Shown piece after piece: positions 1 through 5,673 of a stretch of DNA of 6,017 bases. The stretch comes from Sutterella sp. AM11-39. GTDB lineage: Bacteria; Pseudomonadota; Gammaproteobacteria; Burkholderiales; Burkholderiaceae_F. How positions within the stretch are numbered: position 1 is the first letter of the stretch; the number at the start of each line of letters is the position of its first letter. The stretch covers positions 1 through 6,017 of the forward strand of contig NZ_QRLV01000021.1 in NCBI RefSeq assembly GCF_003472385.1, in the 5' to 3' direction. The notes below the pieces were generated by a model that worked only from the letters and a program-made list of their open reading frames with translations, did no database searches and had not been told where the DNA came from. A program made the position numbers and the translations under genes.

Positions 1-80
1 CAGCCGGCGTTTCTGCTCAATGCAGAACGCTGCTCGTCTGTCGTATGGAGTTCAAACTGGAAACCGCAGATGATTTTCAT
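1..80 (-). CDS. tnpB: TnpB-like (IS200/IS605 OrfB) gene, N-terminal fragment, cut by window edge
   Basis: Reading from an ATG at 80-78 toward position 1 gives 26 codons: MKIICGFQFELH, then TTDEQRSALSRNAG. This has the shape of the N-terminus of TnpB/OrfB proteins of IS200/IS605 elements: a short basic-hydrophobic strand (FQFEL), then a helix with an xxEQxxxL core, then an AG that normally precedes C/W-R-x-V-x-N. The family protein is an RNA-guided nuclease that helps the element persist. The frame is open to the window edge, so the rest of the gene lies outside. The frame is also open upstream of the ATG, but no other good start codon was seen nearby. No strong Shine-Dalgarno sequence precedes the ATG. 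A hairpin about 57 nt upstream fits an element left end. The call rests on a short stretch, so confidence is moderate. Confidence 0.68.
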   Translation of the reverse strand, partial: MKIICGFQFELHTTDEQRSALSRNAG

Positions 81-136
81 GATCAGGGAATCATGCCTGA
101 AATTTTGTATACGCGCCAGTATTGCCTGTTTTTTTT

Positions 137-153
137 ATCGTGCGGTGCACGAT
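137..153 (-). repeat. Hairpin upstream of the left TnpB gene, candidate IS200/IS605 left end
   Basis: ATCGTGC and GCACGAT form a perfect 7-bp stem around a 3-nt loop. On the minus strand it is followed by a run of eight A (129-136) and then, about 50 nt on, by the TnpB-like start. IS200/IS605 elements carry subterminal hairpins recognised as single-stranded DNA, and this position suits a left end. The exact tip and target tetranucleotide cannot be fixed. It is not an intrinsic terminator on either strand, because the T run lies 5' of the stem on the plus strand. Confidence 0.45.
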
Positions 154-462
154 CGGCCTTATATCCCCTGACTGAAAGCAGTCTTAGCTCTCTATCCGTC
201 CTGAGTTTCGCCCTGAATTCCTCTCATTTCCTTGCGGCGGAGCTTTTTTAAGAGATTTTGGTTTTGCGTCGGCTACTTTTATCGTCTTTACACATTAAAT
301 ATGAAGTTTTTGAGGAGTTTAAACTTTATTTGTAATGTTTTAATCGCCGGCATCTCGGATGTCTGCAAAAATCCTGATGCCACTTGTAGAAAACTCCGTC
401 TTCATCGGACGCCGACACAACGAGATGTCAGAAGACAATCATCTTCGTAGAACCGACAAAAA
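154..462. other. Intergenic stretch downstream of the operon, no convincing gene
   Basis: About 300 nt, AT-rich especially at 240-345, separate the operon's last stop codon from the left mobile element. Reading frames here are short, lack recognisable protein features and have poor ribosome binding sites. Three stem-loops can be seen: 170-183 (GACTG/CAGTC, loop AAAG); 349-381 (GGCATC and GGAT paired with ATCC and GATGCC on the minus strand); and a weak one at 431-446 (GAAGAT/GTCTTC on the minus strand, with one wobble pair). None is followed by a T run in the operon's direction, so I see no clear intrinsic terminator for the operon. Confidence 0.55.
348..380 (-). repeat. Split copy of the first codons of the last operon gene, with a 10-nt insertion
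   Basis: On the plus strand, CGGCATCTC (348-356) and AAAAATCCTGATGC (367-380) together reproduce 23 consecutive bases at 1378-1400, which lie inside the start of the second M14-like gene. Here they are separated by ten extra bases (357-366). On the minus strand the copy sits in a hairpin-forming stretch. It may be a relic of a duplication or a shared structural element. The match is too long to be likely by chance in 6 kb. Confidence 0.5.
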
Positions 463-1407
463 CTATTCCGCAGCCTGATCCGCAGACAACTTCAGTCCGA
501 AAAGGATCTGCCGTTGCATCACCAGGGCATCGCGGCACGCAAAAAAGACGCACCCCTGTCCAGGGCTGCGAACTTCTCTGAGCACATGTCCTTCGCCTGG
601 ATCAAGGATCTCACCCAACAGATCGTCTTTGCGGACAAGGTCTCCCGGCTTCACCAAACATCTGAAAATGCCGGCGGCCGCGGCATGGGCGTTCACAATG
701 TCATCGTCGCGCAGTTGCTCAGAAGAAACGCCCTTTTGAACTTGGCAGGACAGAACACCACGCCGAACCAAAAAGCGCAACACGGCGTTGACGGCAATTT
801 CGGCCGACACAACATCAATGCGGTCCGTTTCACTCGTGAAAATCGTATAAGCCCGGGTATCCCAGATCTGCCAGTTGTAATTGAGTGTCGTCGTATCGAT
901 CGGAAGCGGATCGCGTACGAAAACGTAAGGAAGCCCAAAGTCACATGCTGTCTGCGCATCACTCCAATCGGTGCTCATCATTCGCACGTGCGGCACAAAA
1001 TCGCCTCGTATATAAAAGGAAGCGAACTGAATGCCCCATTTCCACCCAATCAGATGCTGAAACAAACCGGAGGCAATGCGCTGCGTCGTCTCGCCCTTGT
1101 CATAGCCGGGAAACATGCGATTGACGTCGGTGTCGTCCATCGCCCAGAAGCGCTTTCCGATGTTCACGGAAGACGGGTTGACGCAGGGAATGACTTCGAC
1201 GGCGTGCCCTGCTGTCAACAAGCCTTCTTTCTCAAGCATCTTGAGCCGACGCACCAGCTGAGAGCAAATGTAGAGCTGCTGAATTTCGTTGCCTCTCATG
1301 GCCCCCACAATCGCAGCCGATTTTTCACCTTTGCCAAAGCGGTACCCCGTAATAACCATCGGCTCGCGGTAAAGCGACGGCATCTCAAAAATCCTGATGC
1401 GCCTCAT
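463..1407 (-). CDS. AstE/AspA (M14-like) paralogue that has lost zinc ligands, probable non-catalytic partner
   Basis: This 314-aa protein has the succinylglutamate desuccinylase/aspartoacylase fold. It aligns along its length with the preceding gene: IVGAMRGNE (33-41) matches VVTGTHGDE, DVNRMFPG (94-101) matches DLDMNRIFPG, and QFASFY (127-132) matches IHASNI. The zinc-site His of HxxE is Arg38, with Glu41 kept, and the third-ligand His is Phe128. Zinc binding of the usual kind is therefore unlikely. The substrate-side Asn96-Arg97 and a candidate general-base Glu (193, in FTSETD) remain. The C-terminal part (about 240-305, with EVRSPGQGCVFF) is the beta-rich hybrid-like domain. I recall MRGNE/QFASFY-type proteins in other bacteria beside an intact M14 gene, so this looks like a conserved pseudoenzyme rather than decay. 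The start overlaps the previous stop (ATGA), with AAGGAG 7 nt upstream, so translation is coupled. Its role could be a heterodimer subunit or sensor. The fold call is firm; the function is unknown. Confidence 0.85.
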   Translation of the reverse strand: MRRIRIFEMPSLYREPMVITGYRFGKGEKSAAIVGAMRGNEIQQLYICSQLVRRLKMLEKEGLLTAGHAVEVIPCVNPSSVNIGKRFWAMDDTDVNRMFPGYDKGETTQRIASGLFQHLIGWKWGIQFASFYIRGDFVPHVRMMSTDWSDAQTACDFGLPYVFVRDPLPIDTTTLNYNWQIWDTRAYTIFTSETDRIDVVSAEIAVNAVLRFLVRRGVLSCQVQKGVSSEQLRDDDIVNAHAAAAGIFRCLVKPGDLVRKDDLLGEILDPGEGHVLREVRSPGQGCVFFACRDALVMQRQILFGLKLSADQAAE

Positions 1408-2387
1408 TTGGCCGCTCCTTTTTTGTCTTTTCCAGATTCGCTGACGGCCAAAACGCGAGCGACGAGTGAACCGGGATTGACGACCGGATACTCGCGAAGC
1501 GTAAAAACCAGTCCGTTGCAGGGACTCTTCACATCCTGGAGAACCGTGCCGTCAATCGAATCAGTGATCAGTCCCAACGAATCGCCTTCGTGGAGATTCA
1601 TCCAGTGCCGCACCTTCGGTATGAAAACGCCGGGATAGTCCGCATTGATAAATTTCACCCGACCGTCGGTTGAAACAATCGGCTCCGCCACCTCCTGGAC
1701 GGGGCCTGACCAAATACCCAGACGCTTCATCAAGCGCAACAGACCGACAGTGATTCTCTCGCCATACTCCTGCGTAATGCGCATTCCGACGCCGGCCTCA
1801 ATCACCAGACAAGGCACTCCGATTCTGTTGAGCGACCAGGCAAGCGTACTTTCCAAAACGGTGGCCGCCGCATGAACCCAGATGAAATCGCAGTTGAGTT
1901 CCTTAGCCAGGGGCACCAGTTTTTCGGCCGTGTTGATGTTGACACGAACCTGAGGAATCTCCCGCAGAAAGATATTCGACGCATGAATGTCAACGGCGCA
2001 GGCGGCCCCCTTCATGTCGGAAATGATCTTGGCTGCAATCACCTCTTCCGTGGTGCCTTTTGCGTCTCCCGGGAAAATGCGGTTCATATCCAGATCAAAA
2101 CGCGGAATACCCCGCGTGATCGAATCAATGCCCAAAGGATTGACAGCAGGATAAATGTCGACAATACCGCTCACGAACTGAGGATTTTCAGCCAATATCC
2201 GGTTTAATCGAAAACACACATATTGACCTTCCAACTCGTCTCCGTGCGTGCCCGTCACCACGCAGATACGGGGCAATTGACGGCTTTCGGCCTCTTTTTC
2301 TGAAAGTCCGGCCGGCAGAATGCGGTTTTTGCGAATCACCGCCTTTTCGGCTACCGGCAGACGAATCGATACGACGTTTTTGATCAT
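1404..2387 (-). CDS. AstE/AspA-family (M14-like) zinc deacylase or amidohydrolase
   Basis: A 327-aa member of the succinylglutamate desuccinylase/aspartoacylase family, zinc enzymes that cleave the amide bond of N-acyl amino acids. The zinc site is intact: VTGTHGDELEG (44-54) gives His48 and Glu51, and VDIHAS (132-137) gives His135. DLDMNRIFPG (98-107) supplies the Asn-Arg pair that binds the substrate carboxylate. Glu197 in LVIEAGV is the likely general base. The C-terminal part (about 230-312, ending in a DVKSPCNGLVFTLREY-type motif) is the small beta domain typical of the family. There is no signal peptide, so it should be cytoplasmic. The ATG lies 8 nt after the transglutaminase stop and has no clear Shine-Dalgarno sequence, so it probably depends on re-initiation. 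It overlaps the next gene by 4 nt. The substrate cannot be read from sequence; the context suggests the product of the upstream ATP-grasp ligase. Confidence 0.9.
   Translation of the reverse strand: MIKNVVSIRLPVAEKAVIRKNRILPAGLSEKEAESRQLPRICVVTGTHGDELEGQYVCFRLNRILAENPQFVSGIVDIYPAVNPLGIDSITRGIPRFDLDMNRIFPGDAKGTTEEVIAAKIISDMKGAACAVDIHASNIFLREIPQVRVNINTAEKLVPLAKELNCDFIWVHAAATVLESTLAWSLNRIGVPCLVIEAGVGMRITQEYGERITVGLLRLMKRLGIWSGPVQEVAEPIVSTDGRVKFINADYPGVFIPKVRHWMNLHEGDSLGLITDSIDGTVLQDVKSPCNGLVFTLREYPVVNPGSLVARVLAVSESGKDKKGAAK
1415..1420 (-). promoter_or_regulatory. Shine-Dalgarno site for the second M14-like gene
   Basis: AAGGAG lies 7 nt before the ATG at 1407, inside the end of the upstream coding region. 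It confirms the start that overlaps the upstream stop codon as ATGA. It is the best-spaced ribosome binding site in the operon. Confidence 0.8.
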
Positions 2388-2395
2388 GTTATATG

Positions 2396-3178
2396 TTATT
2401 CGACAACTTCAACCACGGCAGACGATTGAACAGACTGCCGGGCACTTCCCAAGAAAATGCCTCGCTCAAGAGCTGCGTCTTCAAAATCGCACCCTCTGGC
2501 TAAAGCAATATAAGCTCCCTGAGCCAAACAGTCATGCGTCGGATCGAGCGCCGTCCACCTGTTGTTGACCCATGCCTGCACCCAGGCATGTGTGGCGCCT
2601 TCGCCTGCCATCAATCCGGCAACATATAAGGAAGGAACTGAAGCAAGTCTGAGAAGTGAAAGCAAGACGTGCGAATAATCCTGACAAACTCCCTTTCCGC
2701 ATGACAGCGCCTGCTCAGCCGTTGTGCCGACATTCGTGACTCCCGGCATATAGACAAGGCTCGCGTGAGCCGCATGCATCAGAAGAAGGGCATCAGCCTG
2801 CACGTCTCCGGTCAAAGTCCCTTTGATACGCTCCCAAAGATTGACAATGCTCGGACCCGGCGTTGTGAGCCGCGTCGGATAGACAAAGTAAGGGGCTGCG
2901 GGATAGTCGCTTCGATTGTCGTCAAGGCAGGTTCGGACAATGCCCGAAGATTCAAAAAACAACTCGTCGTGGGGTTCGTCCATGCGTCCGGTCAGAGTCA
3001 AATTGCCGCAAACGGAATCAAAAACCGAAGCCGGAGGCTGAGGCAGACTCGTCGTAAGATGCGTTTCCAGGACTCTTTGTCCGGGCGTATCCGAGGGAAA
3101 CGCCCTAATATGAAACACGTGTCCGGAAACGGGGGCAGAAAACCGATACGCCGTGGTAAAGGTGAAACGGCACTTCAA
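2396..3178 (-). CDS. Transglutaminase-like cysteine protein (COG1305 type)
   Basis: A 260-aa protein with the two-part layout of bacterial transglutaminase-like proteins. The N-terminal beta domain (about 1-85) opens TFTTAYRFSAPV and contains FDSVCGNLTLTGR (53-65). The catalytic core follows (about 125-245). The triad is visible: Cys165 in GKGVCQDYSHV, His197 in GATHAWVQAW and Asp212 in ALDPTHD. Bacterial members usually act as peptidases or amidases rather than cross-linking enzymes. There is no signal peptide, so it is probably cytoplasmic. The only usable start after the in-frame TAG at 3190 is TTG at 3178; it gives the family's normal N-terminus but has only a weak GAG as binding site. 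The start is 17 nt after the alpha-E stop. With ATP-grasp and alpha-E proteins upstream, it probably processes or transfers the peptide-like product. The family call is firm; the substrate is unknown. Confidence 0.92.
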   Translation of the reverse strand: MKCRFTFTTAYRFSAPVSGHVFHIRAFPSDTPGQRVLETHLTTSLPQPPASVFDSVCGNLTLTGRMDEPHDELFFESSGIVRTCLDDNRSDYPAAPYFVYPTRLTTPGPSIVNLWERIKGTLTGDVQADALLLMHAAHASLVYMPGVTNVGTTAEQALSCGKGVCQDYSHVLLSLLRLASVPSLYVAGLMAGEGATHAWVQAWVNNRWTALDPTHDCLAQGAYIALARGCDFEDAALERGIFLGSARQSVQSSAVVEVVE

Positions 3179-3195
3179 GGCAAAACTCTACTGAC

Positions 3196-3894
3196 TCAGT
3201 GCAAAGCGTTGATAAGGTGCAACAGGTGTGCTCGGTTGCTTTCGAGCGCCGGCTCTTTCATGCTGCGCAGTTCCTGCAGAATCTCACGATTGAGGAGCGG
3301 CTCCACACGTCTCGTATGGGAAAGCATGCGGATGAGAAGTTCATCGATGGCGTATTCCTGACAATTGAGTCGGATCATCAGATCCAATCGTTCGGAATAC
3401 TTCCCGACTTTCAAAAGGTCGCGTCGCTCGACATCGACAACGCGATCGTCTACCGATCCCCAAAACGCAAGCAACAGATCGCTCACGCGCTGCGTTTCCA
3501 GAAAAGCGGACTCAGCGATGCTGCCCTGTTCCAACCGATCCAGGGCCAACTGAATGAAGGCCATCGTTTCGGTGGTGATGAAGTTTCTCAGTACGATGGC
3601 GTTGTCATAAGCCCGTGAAAGATTGGAATAAATCGAATCCGGATTGGTCGCATCAAACAAGTATTTGACTTCAAAATCGGCGGCATCCCGATAGATATCC
3701 GACGGAATCGACAAGCGCTTGCAGAACGCCACGTAGTCCTCTCCGTCCTGATCAATCATTCGATCAAGCGATTGATTGAAAATGCGAACCGTTGAAAACA
3801 CGCGCTCCACATACCGCCCAAGCCAATACAGGCGGTCGGCCTGCTCGGCAGAAATGGCTATCAGCATCGGTTTCGAAGTCATCTGAATCCTCAC
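3196..3894 (-). CDS. Alpha-E domain protein (DUF403, COG2307 type), short form
   Basis: A mostly helical 232-aa protein of the alpha-E family, the usual partner of circularly permuted ATP-grasp ligases. The signature near the N-terminus is SAEQADRLYWLGRYVERVF (15-33), matching the family's TAxxLYWxGRYxERA. Further family segments are YLFDATNPDSIYSNLSRAYDNA (78-99, the N-P-x-S-I and A-x-x-N-A pattern) and FITTETMAFIQLALD (105-119). LLKVGKYSERLDLMIRL (160-176) is a second G-x-Y-x-E-R repeat. Known members are usually near 300 aa. This one lacks roughly the last 70-80 residues after the second repeat, while its end is a clean TGA. The biochemical role of alpha-E proteins is not settled. The start could be GTG at 3894 (AGGA 4 nt upstream) or ATG at 3882 (AGGA 5 nt upstream); the second removes only four residues. 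The gene starts 30 nt after the ATP-grasp stop. Confidence 0.9.
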   Translation of the reverse strand: MRIQMTSKPMLIAISAEQADRLYWLGRYVERVFSTVRIFNQSLDRMIDQDGEDYVAFCKRLSIPSDIYRDAADFEVKYLFDATNPDSIYSNLSRAYDNAIVLRNFITTETMAFIQLALDRLEQGSIAESAFLETQRVSDLLLAFWGSVDDRVVDVERRDLLKVGKYSERLDLMIRLNCQEYAIDELLIRMLSHTRRVEPLLNREILQELRSMKEPALESNRAHLLHLINALH

Positions 3895-3924
3895 TTTATC
3901 CTGTCCCTTGATTTCCGCCCGATT

Positions 3925-5271
3925 TCATGAAGCCTTAACCCATGTGTCCTTAAAACCTCCGCCTTGCGAGGAATTCACGACAAAACTGTCGGCAACGCGG
4001 GAAAAACGCGTCAGTCCGCTCGGCCAAACTTCAACCGAATCCTTCCCGGTCAGCACGAAGGCACGCAGGTCCGCTTTTCGATACGCCGTTTCGTCGCCGT
4101 CCATCACCGGCAAATCAACAAAATCGATCACTTCCTGCACGATGAAGCGCCGCGGCTCCTTGCGTATGCGATCACGCCAGTCCGCAAGCGTTTCGCTGTC
4201 CATATCGCGTCCGAACACAACACCGTATCCTCCGGCTTCCGCCACGTCCTTAATGACGAGCTTTTCAATGTTGGACAGCACGTACTCCCGATCTTTTTCA
4301 AAGAATGGCAGATAGGTGGGCGCATTTTTCAGGATCGCTTTTTCACCCAAATAGTATTCGACCATTTTGGGAACGAAGTAATAAATGCCTTTATCGTCGG
4401 CCACGCCGTTGCCGGGCGCGTTGATGATCGCCACATTGCCCGCTCGATAGGCATCCATAATGCCCGGCACGCCGATGAGGCTTTCCGGCAGGAACGTAAG
4501 CGGATCAAGATACTCGTCGGAAATGCGGCGATAAACCGCTCCCACACGAACTTTTCCTTGAGCGCAATCTCGATAGTAGAGGCAGTTGTCTTCCACAAAG
4601 AGATCGTCGTTGACAGCCAACGCAAAGCCGGTCTTTTCCGACAGATAACTGTGCTCGAAAAAGGCTGCGTTGTAGCGTCCCGGCGTCATGACGACGCAGA
4701 TGCCGTCGCAAGCCACGCTCTGCATCATGCGAGAGAGCATCTCGGGATATCGGCGGTTATCGATGATGTTTGCCGTTCTGAAGGTCTGAGGTGAAGCGCG
4801 TCGGCAAATCTCGCGAGCAATCAGCGGATAGGATGCTCCGGACGGAATTCTCAGATTGTCTTCCAGAACGTACCAGCTCTTATCACGAGCCTGGACCAGA
4901 TCGATGCCGGCAATGTGCGTGTATACGCCTCCCGGTGGTGTAACGCCGTCGCAGGCTTTTAAAAAGCCCGGAGAAGAAAACACGAATTCGGGAGGGATCA
5001 CGCCGTCCGTGATGATTCTCTTTTGTCCATAAATGTCCTGCAAAAACGCGTTGAGCGCTCGAACACGTTGAGCCAAACCGGTTGAAAGTTCCTTCCACTC
5101 GTCGGCTTCAATGGTTCTGGCAATCGGATCAAAAGGAAAGATCTGCTCGTGAAAACTGCCGTTTTTGTAAAGCCCGAATTTAACGCCGTAACGCGTGAGC
5201 ATTTCATTGATGGAGGCACTGTTTCGAACGAGAGAATCCATGGCGAGCTTTCCTGCGGCGAAAAACGACAC
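3925..5271 (-). CDS. Circularly permuted type 2 ATP-grasp ligase (DUF404/DUF407, COG2308 type)
   Basis: This 448-aa enzyme is predicted to form an amide or peptide bond by activating a carboxylate with ATP. Family motifs run in order: FPFDPIARTIEADEW (45-59), GLAQRVRALNAFLQDIYG (65-82), GGVYTHIAGIDLV (114-126), YVLEDNLRIPSGASY (134-148), VYRRISDEYLDPLTF (246-260), NAPGNGVADDKGIYYFVPKM (284-303), VAEAGGYGVVFG (343-354), DLRAFVLTG (401-409) and NSSQGGGFKDTWV (433-445). The glycine-rich and acidic ATP/metal segments all look intact. There is no signal peptide. Relatives are usually about 470-490 aa and begin with an extra N-terminal stretch that is missing here; an in-frame TAA at 5286 rules out extension. 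The start could be GTG at 5271, where AAGGAG is only 3 nt away, or ATG at 5241, with AGGA about 9 nt away. It is the first gene of the operon. No other ligase is seen, so it is the likely synthetic enzyme. Confidence 0.93.
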   Translation of the reverse strand: MSFFAAGKLAMDSLVRNSASINEMLTRYGVKFGLYKNGSFHEQIFPFDPIARTIEADEWKELSTGLAQRVRALNAFLQDIYGQKRIITDGVIPPEFVFSSPGFLKACDGVTPPGGVYTHIAGIDLVQARDKSWYVLEDNLRIPSGASYPLIAREICRRASPQTFRTANIIDNRRYPEMLSRMMQSVACDGICVVMTPGRYNAAFFEHSYLSEKTGFALAVNDDLFVEDNCLYYRDCAQGKVRVGAVYRRISDEYLDPLTFLPESLIGVPGIMDAYRAGNVAIINAPGNGVADDKGIYYFVPKMVEYYLGEKAILKNAPTYLPFFEKDREYVLSNIEKLVIKDVAEAGGYGVVFGRDMDSETLADWRDRIRKEPRRFIVQEVIDFVDLPVMDGDETAYRKADLRAFVLTGKDSVEVWPSGLTRFSRVADSFVVNSSQGGGFKDTWVKAS

Positions 5272-5274
5272 AAA

Positions 5275-5280
5275 CTCCTT
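5275..5280 (-). promoter_or_regulatory. Shine-Dalgarno-like AAGGAG before the ATP-grasp gene
   Basis: AAGGAG is followed by TTT and then GTG at 5271. The 3-nt gap is shorter than the normal 5-9 nt, so the site may work poorly for this GTG. If it is not used, initiation at the ATG at 5241 is the alternative. The in-frame TAA at 5286-5284 lies just upstream, so no longer form is possible. Confidence 0.5.
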
Positions 5281-5349
5281 GGATTATCACTCACCAGACA
5301 GACAAACCCGGCGTTGTTCAAACCCAATCCGCACAAATCTTGGCCGATA

Positions 5350-5631
5350 TCAGATTAAGTAGGCACATTGCTTTAGAAAAAAACGACAGACTTCTTCCTT
5401 TCTTACGGAAAAAACCAAGTCCGCCAAATGTCTGCCGTCCACGCCGCCCTGCAGCAGTCCCTCCGGACAATAGTGGCAATAACAGACAACCGTCGGCGTC
5501 GTGAACTGCGAACAGTATCGGCGCACGAATCGCTCTTGGTATTTCGTGAGTTCGGTGCGCAAAGATGCATACGCAAATTCCGGCTGCATGTCTTCGAGGA
5601 ATTCCTCTCGCGTGCCTTTGTGAAACCGCAT
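5350..5631 (-). CDS. Small Cys-rich protein, possibly the remnant of an Fe-S protein gene cut by the insertion
   Basis: This 93-codon frame reads from ATG at 5631 to TGA at 5350. The middle holds a striking block: RRYCSQFTTPTVVCYCHYC (37-55), then PEGLLQGGVDGRHLADLVF (56-74). Cysteines lie at 40, 50, 52 and 55, and there is a His at 68. Such C-x-C-x2-C plus GG-x-HLA sequence suggests metal or Fe-S binding, loosely like cysteine-rich oxidoreductase subunits, but I do not recognise the family. The first 30 residues are charged and look helical (EEFLEDM, LRTELTKYQERF), as in the middle of a longer protein. The upstream DNA belongs to the right end of the TnpB element, so the original 5' end may have been lost. 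GGGGAGGA in that end lies 10 nt before the ATG and could serve as ribosome binding site. The gene stops 78 nt before the ATP-grasp start and may be unrelated to the operon. Confidence 0.55.
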   Translation of the reverse strand: MRFHKGTREEFLEDMQPEFAYASLRTELTKYQERFVRRYCSQFTTPTVVCYCHYCPEGLLQGGVDGRHLADLVFSVRKEEVCRFFLKQCAYLI

Positions 5632-5641
5632 TGAATTGACG

Positions 5642-5649
5642 TCCTCCCC
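5642..5649 (-). promoter_or_regulatory. GGGGAGGA in the element end, possible ribosome binding site for the 93-codon frame
   Basis: GGGGAGGA is complementary to the anti-Shine-Dalgarno sequence and lies 10 nt upstream of the ATG at 5631. The motif is also a regular part of this type of element end and of the second hairpin stem, so its role in translation may be accidental. Confidence 0.4.
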
Positions 5650-5665
5650 TAATTGAAATCAGAGG
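5646..5665 (-). repeat. Right-end terminal hairpin of the TnpB element
   Basis: On the minus strand CCTCTGAT, loop TTCA and ATTAGGGG form an 8-bp stem with T-G and G-T wobbles. It lies 5 nt before GTCAA. This matches the subterminal right-end hairpin of IS200/IS605 elements. Wobble pairing suits a structure that also works as RNA. Confidence 0.75.
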
Positions 5666-5673
5666 ATTCCTTC

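Noticed and set aside
129..153. Hairpin plus T run as an intrinsic terminator
   Set aside because: On the plus strand the T run comes before the stem, and on the minus strand an A run follows it, so neither direction has the stem-then-U order.
232..450. Plus-strand frame of 72 codons in the region after the operon
   Set aside because: No recognisable motif, an AT-rich start region and a basic, random-looking C-terminus. It lies opposite the split repeat and hairpin, and nothing supports translation.
514..1638. Long plus-strand open frame of 374 codons opposite both M14-like genes
   Set aside because: It is antisense to two genes with clear family motifs and spans their junction. Its predicted protein is rich in His and Arg and has no recognisable domain. 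It is a by-product of the codon use on the other strand.
3964..4794. Plus-strand open frame of 276 codons opposite the ATP-grasp gene
   Set aside because: It lies wholly inside the antisense of a gene with many conserved motifs and shows no domain or ribosome binding site of its own.
5284..5349. Promoter for the operon in the 78-nt gap before the ATP-grasp gene
   Set aside because: A GATAAT hexamer on the minus strand near 5290 resembles a -10 box, but no matching -35 box sits at 16-18 nt and the start point would almost touch the GTG codon. It is too weak to list as a feature.
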